The translations under genes were made by a program, and so were the position numbers. Source: DASXAQ01 sp036406615 (GTDB taxonomy: Bacteria > Actinomycetota > UBA4738). Taken from it: DNA of 21,128 nucleotides. Each line of letters starts with the position of its first letter. The stretch's first letter is position 1. Shown here piece after piece: positions 6,898 to 13,482 of this stretch. The notes under the pieces were generated by a model. The model was given only the letters and a program-made list of their open reading frames with translations. It was not told where the DNA came from and searched no databases. Location of the stretch: NCBI GenBank assembly GCA_036406615.1, contig DASXAQ010000096.1:1-21128 (forward strand), in the 5' to 3' direction.

Positions 6898-8001
6898 GTG
6901 AGCCTTCCCGTTCGACCTCCCGTGTCGCCGATGCTGGCCAAGCTCGAACCCGAGATCCCGCTCGGCGACGGGTGGCGATACGAGCCGAAGTGGGACGGCT
7001 TTCGCGCGATCGTGTTCCGCGACGGGGACGACGTGCGGATCGACAGCCGCGACAGCCGGCCGCTCGGCCGGTACTTCCCGGAAGTCGTCCAGCTCCTTGC
7101 GCGCCGGCTGCCGGCGCGGTGCGTCGTGGACGGCGAGATCGTGGTTGCGGCAAAGAAGGGATTGGACTTCGACGCGCTGCAGATGCGCCTGCACCCGGCG
7201 GAGTCGCGCGTTCGAAAGCTCGCCGCCGAGATCCCGGCGAGCTTCGTTGCGTTCGACCTGCTCGCGCTCGGCGACAAGGACCTGACGCGCGAGTCGATGG
7301 GTGCCCGGCGAAGCGAGCTGGAACGGGCGCTCGGCGGCGGCCGATCGAAGGTCCCGGTGGCGGGCCCCGATTCGCTGGTGGCCGGCGCGACGAACCTGTT
7401 GCTCACGCCGCAGACCGACGACGCCCAGACGGCGCGGCGATGGTTCAGCGAGCTCGAACGGCTCGGCCTGGACGGCATCGTCGCCAAGCGCGAGGACGGC
7501 CCGTACGTGCCCGGAAAGCGCGTGATGGTGAAGGTGAAGCACCGTCGCACCGCGGACTGCGTCGTCGGCGGCTACCGGCGATCGAAGGCGGGCGACGGCG
7601 TCGGCTCGCTGCTGCTCGGGCTGTATCAGGACGGCGTGCTGCACTACGTCGGCCACACGTCGTCGTTCCGCGCCGAGGAGCGGCGCGCGCTGCTGAAGTT
7701 CCTGGCGCCGTACGAGGGCGGCGACGCGTTCGGCTTCGGAGGGATCGAGGCCGACGTGGGGCGAATGCCCGGGGGAGCGAGCCGGTGGGGCGGCGGCGAA
7801 GGCGAGTGGGTGGCGCTGGATGGGCGGCTCGTGTGCGAGGTCTCCTTCGACCATCTGCAGAGCGGGCGGTTCCGCCACGCCGCGCGGTTCCTGCGCTGGC
7901 GCGACGACAAGCCGCCGAAGGAATGCACGTACGACCAGCTGGCGCCGCCGGGTGAGGCCGAGTCCACGGCGCGGCGGGGCTCGGAACGTGGGAGACGCTG
8001 A
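6898..8001 (+). CDS. ligC: ATP-dependent DNA ligase (LigC type)
   Basis: The protein (367 residues, GTG start) carries the nucleotidyltransferase motifs of ATP-dependent DNA ligases in order. Motif I is EPKWDGFR with the lysine that becomes adenylated at K31. Motif III-like segments are VVDGEIV at 77-82 and SFVAFDLLAL at 115-124. Motif IV is LDGIVAKR at 191-198 and motif V is VMVKVKHRR at 209-217. An OB-fold-type region follows, ending near ECTYDQL. It would seal DNA nicks with ATP as AMP donor. The size and lack of fused polymerase or nuclease domains match mycobacterial LigC rather than multidomain LigD. No Ku or polymerase gene is in the window, so an end-joining role is not shown. The C-terminal tail (STARRGSERGRR) is basic and probably disordered. 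Confidence 0.88.
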   Translation: MSLPVRPPVSPMLAKLEPEIPLGDGWRYEPKWDGFRAIVFRDGDDVRIDSRDSRPLGRYFPEVVQLLARRLPARCVVDGEIVVAAKKGLDFDALQMRLHPAESRVRKLAAEIPASFVAFDLLALGDKDLTRESMGARRSELERALGGGRSKVPVAGPDSLVAGATNLLLTPQTDDAQTARRWFSELERLGLDGIVAKREDGPYVPGKRVMVKVKHRRTADCVVGGYRRSKAGDGVGSLLLGLYQDGVLHYVGHTSSFRAEERRALLKFLAPYEGGDAFGFGGIEADVGRMPGGASRWGGGEGEWVALDGRLVCEVSFDHLQSGRFRHAARFLRWRDDKPPKECTYDQLAPPGEAESTARRGSERGRR

Positions 8002-8004
8002 GCG

Positions 8005-8355
8005 TCAGGCGGGGACTTCAGCGGGCATGAGCGCGCGGCCGAGCGCCGCCAGCGGCTCGGTCCGAAGCTGGTAGAACGCCCAGCGCCCGCGCTGCTCGCG
8101 GGCCACGATGCCGGCATCCTGCAGGACCTTGAGGTGGTGGCTCACCGTCGGCTGCGACAGGCCAAGGGGGCTCGTGAGGTCGCAGCCGCACGCTTCCCGC
8201 TCCGGCATGGCCGCGATCAGGCTCACCAGGCGAAGGCGCGCGGGGTCGGCCAGCACGCCGAGCCAGCCCGCCACCTGCGCGGCGTCCTCGCCGCTCATCG
8301 GCCGGACCAGCGGGGAGGGGCAGCAGGCGTCGATCTCCTGAATCATGCGTCGCAT
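8005..8355 (-). CDS. arsR: ArsR-family As(III)-responsive repressor
   Basis: This winged-helix repressor (116 residues from ATG 8355) has the ArsR core: LGVLADPARLRLVSLI, recognition helix LSQPTVSHHLKVLQDAGIV and wing REQRGRWAFYQL. Four cysteines are placed as candidate ligands: C11-C12 near the N-terminus and C56-x-C58 (ACGCDL) before the recognition helix. This resembles Corynebacterium glutamicum ArsR, where an N-terminal Cys pair plus a Cys near position 55 bind arsenite, rather than the E. coli CVC-only site. Starts at 8364 and 8346 are also in frame. I prefer 8355 because a -10-like CAATAT lies at 8368-8363, so transcripts would begin about at this ATG (leaderless). The much longer frame extending to 8739 runs across the operator and arsC and is rejected. 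It likely represses itself and the divergent arsC operon. Confidence 0.9.
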   Translation of the reverse strand: MRRMIQEIDACCPSPLVRPMSGEDAAQVAGWLGVLADPARLRLVSLIAAMPEREACGCDLTSPLGLSQPTVSHHLKVLQDAGIVAREQRGRWAFYQLRTEPLAALGRALMPAEVPA

Positions 8356-8362
8356 CCAGCAC

Positions 8363-8410
8363 ATATTGACAGACGTCGATGGATCTGGCAACGTATCGAC
8401 GTCCATCGAT
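8363..8410. promoter_or_regulatory. Divergent arsR/arsC promoter with inverted-repeat operator
   Basis: TCGATGGA at 8376-8383 is inverted as TCCATCGA at 8402-8409. GTCGAT at 8375-8380 is also inverted as ATCGAC at 8395-8400. A perfect -35 TTGACA lies at 8366-8371 for the rightward genes, although no strong -10 follows at normal spacing. Leftward, TTGCCA (8391-8386) and CAATAT (8368-8363) sit 17 bp apart, a good arsR promoter. The repeats lie within both promoters, so a bound ArsR dimer would block both. Operator function is inferred from position and symmetry. Confidence 0.6.
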
Positions 8411-8427
8411 TGAAAGGAGGCTGGGTC

Positions 8428-8478
8428 ATGCGCTGCGACCCGTGCTGTCCCGACTGCTGCCCGCCGGGCTGCTGCTGA
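8428..8478 (+). CDS. 16-residue cysteine-rich peptide of the ars operon
   Basis: The short frame ATG to TGA encodes MRCDPCCPDCCPPGCC: seven cysteines in 16 residues, three of them adjacent pairs, with prolines between. A near-perfect ribosome binding site, AAAGGAGG at 8413-8420, sits 7 nt before the ATG and is the best in this operon. The frame ends 7 nt before the arsC ATG, and it is the first gene after the shared ArsR operator. CCPDCC differs by one residue from CCPGCC, the engineered tetracysteine motif that binds biarsenical compounds very tightly. An arsenite-binding peptide is therefore a strong inference. The alternative is a cysteine-responsive leader peptide, as known for polycysteine short ORFs in mycobacteria. 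I recognise no named family. Confidence 0.75.
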   Translation: MRCDPCCPDCCPPGCC

Positions 8479-8485
8479 TCCACCG

Positions 8486-8899
8486 ATGACGACGTCGGCC
8501 TCGCCCGAGGTCCTGTTCGTCTGCGTCCACAACGCCGGCCGAAGCCAGATGGCGGCGGCGTTGCTGGCCCGACTGGCGGGCGACCGGGTCCGGGTGCGTT
8601 CGGCCGGCACGGATCCGGCCGGCGCGATCGATCCGGCCGTTGCCGAGGCGATGGCCGAAGCTGGCCTGGACCTGTCGACGGAGGTCCCGAAGCGCCTGAC
8701 GGACGAGTTCGTGCGCGAGGCCGACGTCGTCATCACCATGGGCTGCGGGGACGCGTGCCCGGTCTTCCCCGGGAAGCGATACCTCGATTGGGACCTGCCC
8801 GATCCGTCCGGGCGATCGCTCCCCGAGGTTCGGCCGATCCGCGACGAGATCGAACGGCGCGCGCGCGGCCTCCTGGACGAGCTGCTAAGACCCAGTTAG
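8486..8899 (+). CDS. arsC: Arsenate reductase, low-molecular-weight phosphatase fold
   Basis: The 137-residue protein has the LMW-PTP fold signature near the N-terminus: VLFVCVHNAGRSQMA, a CX5R phosphate/arsenate loop with nucleophile C13 and R19. The late acidic loop is YLDWDLPDPSG with D106. The segment MGCGDACPVFPGKRYLDWDLPDP, holding C87 and C91, is characteristic of ArsC rather than of protein tyrosine phosphatases. It reduces arsenate to arsenite in the cytoplasm. The electron donor may be mycothiol, as for C. glutamicum ArsC1/2, or an internal disulfide relay to thioredoxin; the organism's thiol decides this. There is no ribosome binding site of its own before ATG 8486, so translation probably depends on the upstream Cys-rich frame. 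Its stop overlaps the stop of the convergent membrane gene. Confidence 0.9.
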   Translation: MTTSASPEVLFVCVHNAGRSQMAAALLARLAGDRVRVRSAGTDPAGAIDPAVAEAMAEAGLDLSTEVPKRLTDEFVREADVVITMGCGDACPVFPGKRYLDWDLPDPSGRSLPEVRPIRDEIERRARGLLDELLRPS

Positions 8900-9147
8900 G
8901 AGGGCCGCTGCTGTCCGGGCGCGGGAGGCGGGGCGAACAGGCCCGCCTCGTCCGCCGGCACTTTGAGTCTCGACCCCGCGTGAGGGCTGGCGAGGTCCTC
9001 GATGGAGAAGAGCACACCCCACAGGCCGGCAAGCCCGACGCAGAGCCATGCCACCCAACGGAACTGGGGGGGCGTCGGCCACACGAGCGCGAGCGAGACG
9101 ATTCCGAGCACGAAGAAGAATTGCGCCCGTCTACCGATTCGCCGCAT
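8896..9147 (-). CDS. Small two-TM membrane protein downstream of pit (83 aa)
   Basis: ATG 9147 follows TAGGAGG with good spacing. This ribosome binding site overlaps the stop codon of the pit gene, so the two are translationally linked, with a 9-bp gap. The product begins with a basic stretch (MRRIGRRAQ). Membrane segments follow at about residues 9-24 and 31-50, then a hydrophilic, Pro-rich tail (SIEDLASPHAGSRLKVPADEAGLFAPPPAPGQQRPS). I recognise no family. The context suggests an accessory or unrelated small protein of the phosphate transport operon. A GTG at 9150 is a less likely start. The last 4 bp overlap the end of convergent arsC. Confidence 0.7.
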   Translation of the reverse strand: MRRIGRRAQFFFVLGIVSLALVWPTPPQFRWVAWLCVGLAGLWGVLFSIEDLASPHAGSRLKVPADEAGLFAPPPAPGQQRPS

Positions 9148-9156
9148 CACGACCTC

Positions 9157-10149
9157 CTAGAAGATCTTGAAGGGAACTGAGACCAGCCAGGCCACGGCGA
9201 ACGCGCCCGGAATGGTCAGCACCCATGCCCAGACGACACGGCCGGCGACCCCCCACCTCACGGCGGACAGCCGTTCCGTCGTCCCGACACCGACGATCGC
9301 TCCCGTGATCGTGTGGGTCGTCGAGACGGGTACGCCGGCGTGAGCGGTGAAGAAGAGCGTCGCGGCGGCCGCCGTCTCGGCGCACATGCCGCCGACGGGC
9401 TTGAGCCGAGTGATCCGGGAACCCATCGTGTGCACGATTCTCCATCCCCCGAGCGCTGTGCCGATCGCGATGGCGGTCTGGGCCGACAGGACCACCCAGA
9501 GCGGGACGGGCGCCGATGCGGGGACGATCCTGGCGGCGATCAACAGGGCCAGGATCACGCCCATCGTCTTTTGCGCGTCGTTGGACCCGTGCCCCAGGCT
9601 GAACGCCGCCGCCGAAACCAACTGCGAGCGCCGAAACCCCACGTTCAATCGGTCGATCCGCCTCACGCGGTGGAAGCTCCACATGACGATCGTCAGCAGC
9701 GTGAATGCGAGGAGGAGTCCGATGATGGGCGACAAGAAGATGAATGGGATGATCTTGCGGAAGCCGGCTGCTTCCAACGAGCTCCAACCAGCGTGCGCGA
9801 CAGCAGCCCCGGCCATTCCCCCGATGAGCGCGTGAGACGAGGAGCTGGGGAGTCCCAGCCACCAGGTGATGATGTTCCAGACGATCGCCGCTGCCAGACC
9901 CGCGAACACCACTCCGACCGTGAGTACGTTCGGATTGACGACGTCCGTCGCGATGGTGGCCGCCACCCTCGTACCGAAGATGATGAAGGCCACGAAGTTG
10001 AAGAAGGCGGCCCACAGGACCGCGAGAACCGGTGAGAGCACACGCGTCGAGACGACCGTGGCGATGGAGTTCGCCGCGTCGTGGAATCCATTGAAGAAAT
10101 CGAATGCGAGCGCCACGGCGATCGTGACGACCAGGCCCGCCGTGACCAT
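9157..10149 (-). CDS. pit: PiT-family inorganic phosphate transporter
   Basis: The 330-residue protein has about ten hydrophobic segments and the two inverted-repeat signatures of the PiT family (PF01384). The N-terminal signature is FDFFNGFHDAANSIATVVSTRVLSP near residues 16-40. The second is FSLGHGSNDAQKTMGVI in the middle, with the conserved G-x-N-D. A later GVPVSTTHTITGAIVGVG matches the third conserved stretch. It imports phosphate, usually with H+ or Na+ or as metal-phosphate, with low affinity, and typically also arsenate. ATG 10149 starts 5 nt after the stop of the DUF47 gene, the usual partner of Pit in bacteria. The same leftward direction as phoR upstream suggests an operon phoR-DUF47-pit-small protein. 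Confidence 0.93.
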   Translation of the reverse strand: MVTAGLVVTIAVALAFDFFNGFHDAANSIATVVSTRVLSPVLAVLWAAFFNFVAFIIFGTRVAATIATDVVNPNVLTVGVVFAGLAAAIVWNIITWWLGLPSSSSHALIGGMAGAAVAHAGWSSLEAAGFRKIIPFIFLSPIIGLLLAFTLLTIVMWSFHRVRRIDRLNVGFRRSQLVSAAAFSLGHGSNDAQKTMGVILALLIAARIVPASAPVPLWVVLSAQTAIAIGTALGGWRIVHTMGSRITRLKPVGGMCAETAAAATLFFTAHAGVPVSTTHTITGAIVGVGTTERLSAVRWGVAGRVVWAWVLTIPGAFAVAWLVSVPFKIF

Positions 10150-10154
10150 TCGGC

Positions 10155-10775
10155 TCAGGCGTGCTTCAGCACGATGGACTCGATGACGTCGGCCGCGTCC
10201 TCGCATGCGTCGATCGCGCCCTCGAGCTGGTCGACGATGTCCTTCCACTTCAAGACGTCCATGGCCTTGTAGTCTCCCGAGAAGAGGGCCGCGACCGTCT
10301 TGCGGTACACGCGATCGCCTTCGTTCTCGAGTCGGTTGATCTCGACCGTGTATGCCTCGAGCTCCTGGAGACTCTTCAGGTTGTCGATGCCCGCGCTCAA
10401 CTGGTCCGCCGCCCGGGCGAGCACGTCGGCAAGCTGACGCATCTGCGGCAGCGGTTTCTCGATGTGGTGGAGGACCAAGAGGTCTGCCACCGCCTCGATG
10501 CTGTCCAGGATGTCGTCGAGGATAGAAGCGAGCTTGTGGATGTCCTCCCGATCGAACGGGGTGACGAACGAGGTGTTCGCCGCGCGCATGATCTGATGGG
10601 TGATCTCGTCACCCTCGTGCTCATGCTGGCGAATCTTCGATGCTTCGGACTCCGGGTCGGCAAAGTCGGTGACCATTTTCAGGAGCAGATTCGCCGCCTC
10701 GGCCATGTTGGCCGCGGATTTCTCGAACAGAGCGTAGAAAGAGAGATCCCTCGGCAGCACCTGAAACCTCTTCAT
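10155..10775 (-). CDS. DUF47 (PhoU-like) Pit accessory protein
   Basis: The all-helical 206-residue protein matches DUF47 (PF01865), a PhoU-like family. It starts MKRFQVLPRDLSFYALFEKSAANMAEAANLLLKMV, continues with HEHEGDEITHQIMRAANTSFVTPFDREDIHKLASILDDILDSIEAVADLL, and ends WKDIVDQLEGAIDACEDAADVIESIVLKHA. The helix with E-x-E-G-D, and the similar ENEGDRVYRK later, are the metal-binding-type repeats shared with PhoU. The family nearly always sits beside Pit and is thought to control it. ATG 10775 follows AAAAGGAG at good spacing, which excludes the longer frame running into phoR. It lies 79 bp downstream of phoR and 5 bp upstream of pit. Confidence 0.9.
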   Translation of the reverse strand: MKRFQVLPRDLSFYALFEKSAANMAEAANLLLKMVTDFADPESEASKIRQHEHEGDEITHQIMRAANTSFVTPFDREDIHKLASILDDILDSIEAVADLLVLHHIEKPLPQMRQLADVLARAADQLSAGIDNLKSLQELEAYTVEINRLENEGDRVYRKTVAALFSGDYKAMDVLKWKDIVDQLEGAIDACEDAADVIESIVLKHA

Positions 10776-10854
10776 CCCGGCTCCTTTTGTTGCGCCTCCT
10801 ACACCGTGGGGTACCCGAGGCGGCGCATGACCAGCGCATATCCTACGCGCTGAG

Positions 10855-12123
10855 TCAACGGGGAGGATCGCCCACTTGATGAGATTGCGCGCGCTGGGAA
10901 CGCGAGAGCGGCAGCCGCACGAGGAATGTGGATCCCGCGCCGAGGACGCTGCGCACCGTGACCTCCCCCCCATGGGCCTGAACCACGTGTCGCACGATCG
11001 AGAGTCCCAATCCCGTCTCTCCGGTTTGACGCGACCGGCCCTCGTCCACCCGGTAGAAGCGCTCGAATATCCGGTCCAGGTCGCCGGAGGGAATCCCGAC
11101 TCCGGTGTCGTCGATCCGGATCTCAGCGACCCCATCGACGCTGCGGACCGAGATACGCACCTCGCCGGATGGGCGCGTGTAGCGGATGGCGTTGTCCAGG
11201 AGATTGTGCACCATCAGCGACAGATCCGATTCGGATCCCGGAACCACCGAGCATTCCATGTCGTCGACGACGAGCCGCACGCGTGTGCCTTCCACGGCCG
11301 GTCGCGCCCAGCCGACCTCCGCTTGCACGATCTCGTCCAGGCGGACGGGTACCAACGCGGGCGACCCCGTCTCGAGGCGAGACAGGTCGAGCAGGTCGGC
11401 CACCAGACGTGACATCCGCTGCGCTTCCTTGTCGAGCAACTGAAGGAAGCGATGCGTCGCATTCTCGTCATCGACTGCCTGACCGAGGGCGTCCGCGAGG
11501 GCAACGATGGAGGCGACCGGCGTCTTGAGCTCGTGAGAGGCATTCGTCACGAAGTCGCGCCGCAACTGCTCGGTCCGGCGCGCGGCCGTCACGTCCTTGG
11601 CAATCACGACGACGGAGTCAAGCGGCGCAGGTACGACCACTGCCTCCACGATGCGCCCGGTGGTCGGAAACTCCAACTCCGCGCGGGACGAGTCGCCCCG
11701 CACCCGCTCAACGGCGGCGCGCAACGTGGCTGGCGTCACCTTCGAGGCCTCAACCATGTGCCTGCCCAGGAGATCTCTCGCGGCGGCATTCGCATACGTC
11801 ACGTTGCCTTCGGGTCCGAACAGGACGACCCCCTCAGGCAATGAGGCAAGCAGTGCCTCGCGCGACGCGACCGTCGCACCCAGCAGCTCGGAGGTGCGGC
11901 TGAGCTCCGATTCCCGGCGCCGACTTTGCGCCAGGGCCCGGCCCTGGCGACCGGCCCACGACCAGGCGCTCCAGGCGCCGAGGGTCGTCAGCGCGAGCGC
12001 CGACACGATCGCCGCGGCGCGAAGTCCGGGTGATCGAACGGCCATCGAGGCGGCGACGGCGAGACCGGCAAGGCCGAGAAGGCTTCCAACCATGACCGCT
12101 CTGCGCCCGTTCGCTCCGGTCAT
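10855..12123 (-). CDS. phoR: PhoR-type phosphate sensor histidine kinase
   Basis: From ATG 12123 the protein has 422 residues. Two close membrane segments lie at about 8-28 and 34-56 with almost no external loop, as in PhoR kinases that sense through Pst/PhoU rather than an external ligand. A PAS domain (about 88-180, LLASLPEGVVLFGPEGNVTYANAAARDLLG) follows. The dimerisation/phosphoacceptor H box is FVTNASHELKTPVAS with H197. The ATPase has N box HNLLDNAIRYT (306-316), G1 DDTGVGIP (338-345), F box FERFYRVD and G2 GLGLSIV (371-377). It would phosphorylate the PhoB-like regulator at 16850. Starts at 12171 and 12204 are open but less likely, because a -10-like TACTAT at 12175-12170 would put the transcript start below them. 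It is divergent from pstS. Confidence 0.88.
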   Translation of the reverse strand: MTGANGRRAVMVGSLLGLAGLAVAASMAVRSPGLRAAAIVSALALTTLGAWSAWSWAGRQGRALAQSRRRESELSRTSELLGATVASREALLASLPEGVVLFGPEGNVTYANAAARDLLGRHMVEASKVTPATLRAAVERVRGDSSRAELEFPTTGRIVEAVVVPAPLDSVVVIAKDVTAARRTEQLRRDFVTNASHELKTPVASIVALADALGQAVDDENATHRFLQLLDKEAQRMSRLVADLLDLSRLETGSPALVPVRLDEIVQAEVGWARPAVEGTRVRLVVDDMECSVVPGSESDLSLMVHNLLDNAIRYTRPSGEVRISVRSVDGVAEIRIDDTGVGIPSGDLDRIFERFYRVDEGRSRQTGETGLGLSIVRHVVQAHGGEVTVRSVLGAGSTFLVRLPLSRSQRAQSHQVGDPPR

Positions 12124-12241
12124 CACGCCTGCGTTCCCCCCGTGCCCCGCGTCCTGCCGCCCGCTGGCCATAGTAGCCCTGGGGCAGATCAGGTCGCCGG
12201 CCACCGCCTGGCGCTCGTCCCGTTCGCTTCGTCGCGCCGAT

Positions 12242-12296
12242 GTTCACCGGCGGTTCATCTTGCGTACAGGAACGGTTCACAGACCGTACCTAGTGT
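12242..12296 (+). promoter_or_regulatory. PHO-box array upstream of pstS
   Basis: Five consecutive 11-nt units start with G-T at 12242, 12253, 12264, 12275 and 12286. Their first six bases read GTTCAC, GTTCAT, GTACAG, GTTCAC and GTACCT. This is the direct-repeat structure known for actinobacterial PhoP/PhoB boxes, with 11-nt spacing and GTTCAC core. Units 1, 2 and 4 match the core best. The last unit contains TAGTGT (12291-12296), a possible -10. The array lies 72 bp before the pstS start and should drive pst under phosphate starvation, and perhaps phoR in the other direction. Confidence 0.8.
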
Positions 12297-12367
12297 TCGG
12301 CGCGCGTGCGGGGCGGAATGGAACGGCACAGGGTCCGATCCAGGCGACGACTCCGAGGAGGAACACC

Positions 12368-13471
12368 GTGAAGCGATCCGGAAGATTCGGCGCGGCGATC
12401 GCCGTGTCGGCGGCCCTGACGCTGGCGGCCGCGGCCTGCAGCAACGACAACGGTTCCTCGTCCGGCGGCTCGTCGGGCTCCTTCAAAGGCGCGGCGCTCA
12501 CGGGGGCGGGATCGACGTTCGCTCAGCCCTTCTACGCGGCCTGGGCCCAGGAGTTCCTGAAAGTCGAACCCGACGCGAAGGTCAACTACCAACCGATCGG
12601 CTCCGGCGGCGGGGTCCAGGCCATCGCCAACAAGACCGTGAACTTCGGTGCGACGGACGTGCCGCTGCAGCCGGCCGACATGTCCACGATGACCGGCGGC
12701 GACACCGTCGAGTTCCCGACGGCGCTCGGCGGCGTGGCCGTGCTGTACAACCTGAGCGGCGCCCCGAACGGCGTCAAGCTCGATGGCGCGACCGTGGCCG
12801 ACATCTTCCTCGGCAAGGTCAAGACGTGGAACGATCCCGAGATCGCGTCGCAGAACCAGGGGACGTCGCTGCCGAGCACGGCCATCACGGTCGTGCACCG
12901 CGCGGACGAGTCGGGGACGACGGCGGTCTTCACCCAGTGGATGTCGGACGCCAGCCCCGAGTGGAAGTCGAGCGTCGGCTCCGACAAGGCCGTCCAGTGG
13001 CCCGTCGGGCAGGGCGCCAACGGAAGCTCGGGCGTCGCCGCCGCGGTCAAGCAGACCGACGGCGCCATCGGGTACGCCTCGCAGGACTACGCGGTCACCA
13101 GCGGCCTGTCGAGCGCGGCGATCAAGAACCCGGGCGGCCAGTACGTCTCGCCGACCATCCAGGCGATCTCCGCGGCCGGCGCCGGACTGCAGTTCCCCAT
13201 CTCGGCGGACACCAACATCCTGAACTCGAGCAACCCCGCGGCGTACCCGATCGCCAGCACGACCTACGTCGTGGCGTACGTGACCCAGACGAACCAGAGC
13301 CAGGGGCAGACGCTGGTGGACTTCTGGCACTGGGGGCTGACGAAGGGGCAGGCGGAGCTCAACGCGCTGAACTACGCGCCGCTTCCGACGGCGGTCGCCC
13401 AGGGGTCGCTGAGCGAGATCGCCAAGATCACGTTCAACGGCCAGGCGATCACCCCGACGTCGGGAACGTAA
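12368..13471 (+). CDS. pstS: Phosphate ABC transporter substrate-binding lipoprotein PstS
   Basis: The GTG at 12368 follows GAGGAGG at ideal spacing, and the product opens with a lipoprotein signal: MKRSGRFG, a hydrophobic core and LAAAAC with the lipidated cysteine at C24. A Ser/Gly linker follows (SNDNGSSSGGSSG). The PstS binding fold shows the phosphate-contacting segments GAGSTFAQPFYAAW (early), GSGGGVQAI (the P-loop-like Ser/Gly turn), GATDVPL and the late VVHRADESGTTAVFTQW. The length of 367 residues is normal. It captures phosphate outside the membrane and hands it to PstC/PstA. It is the first gene of pstSCAB-phoU-phoB and sits behind the PHO boxes. The 624-residue frame extending upstream is an artefact reading through the promoter and antisense phoR. 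Confidence 0.95.
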   Translation: MKRSGRFGAAIAVSAALTLAAAACSNDNGSSSGGSSGSFKGAALTGAGSTFAQPFYAAWAQEFLKVEPDAKVNYQPIGSGGGVQAIANKTVNFGATDVPLQPADMSTMTGGDTVEFPTALGGVAVLYNLSGAPNGVKLDGATVADIFLGKVKTWNDPEIASQNQGTSLPSTAITVVHRADESGTTAVFTQWMSDASPEWKSSVGSDKAVQWPVGQGANGSSGVAAAVKQTDGAIGYASQDYAVTSGLSSAAIKNPGGQYVSPTIQAISAAGAGLQFPISADTNILNSSNPAAYPIASTTYVVAYVTQTNQSQGQTLVDFWHWGLTKGQAELNALNYAPLPTAVAQGSLSEIAKITFNGQAITPTSGT

Positions 13472-13482
13472 CCAAGGGTTCG

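Noticed and set aside
6882..7955. 357-residue rightward frame overlapping the ligase
   Set aside because: It is Arg/Ala/Pro-rich with no motifs; the other frame holds every DNA ligase motif in order.
8441..8478. GCCCGCCGGGC stem in the Cys-rich frame as a transcription attenuator
   Set aside because: The stem is only four GC pairs with a tiny loop and no U tract, so it is unlikely to terminate transcription alone.
8005..8739. 244-residue form of ArsR with a long N-terminal extension
   Set aside because: The extension reads antisense through arsC, the Cys-rich peptide and the operator; the ArsR core begins only near 8355.
9313..10035. 240-residue rightward frame opposite pit
   Set aside because: It is Asp/Arg/Glu-rich low-complexity sequence without a family; pit on the other strand is unambiguous.
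11597..12367. N-terminal extension of PstS
   Set aside because: The extension is antisense to phoR and crosses the PHO boxes. The GTG at 12368 has an ideal ribosome binding site and gives a lipoprotein signal.
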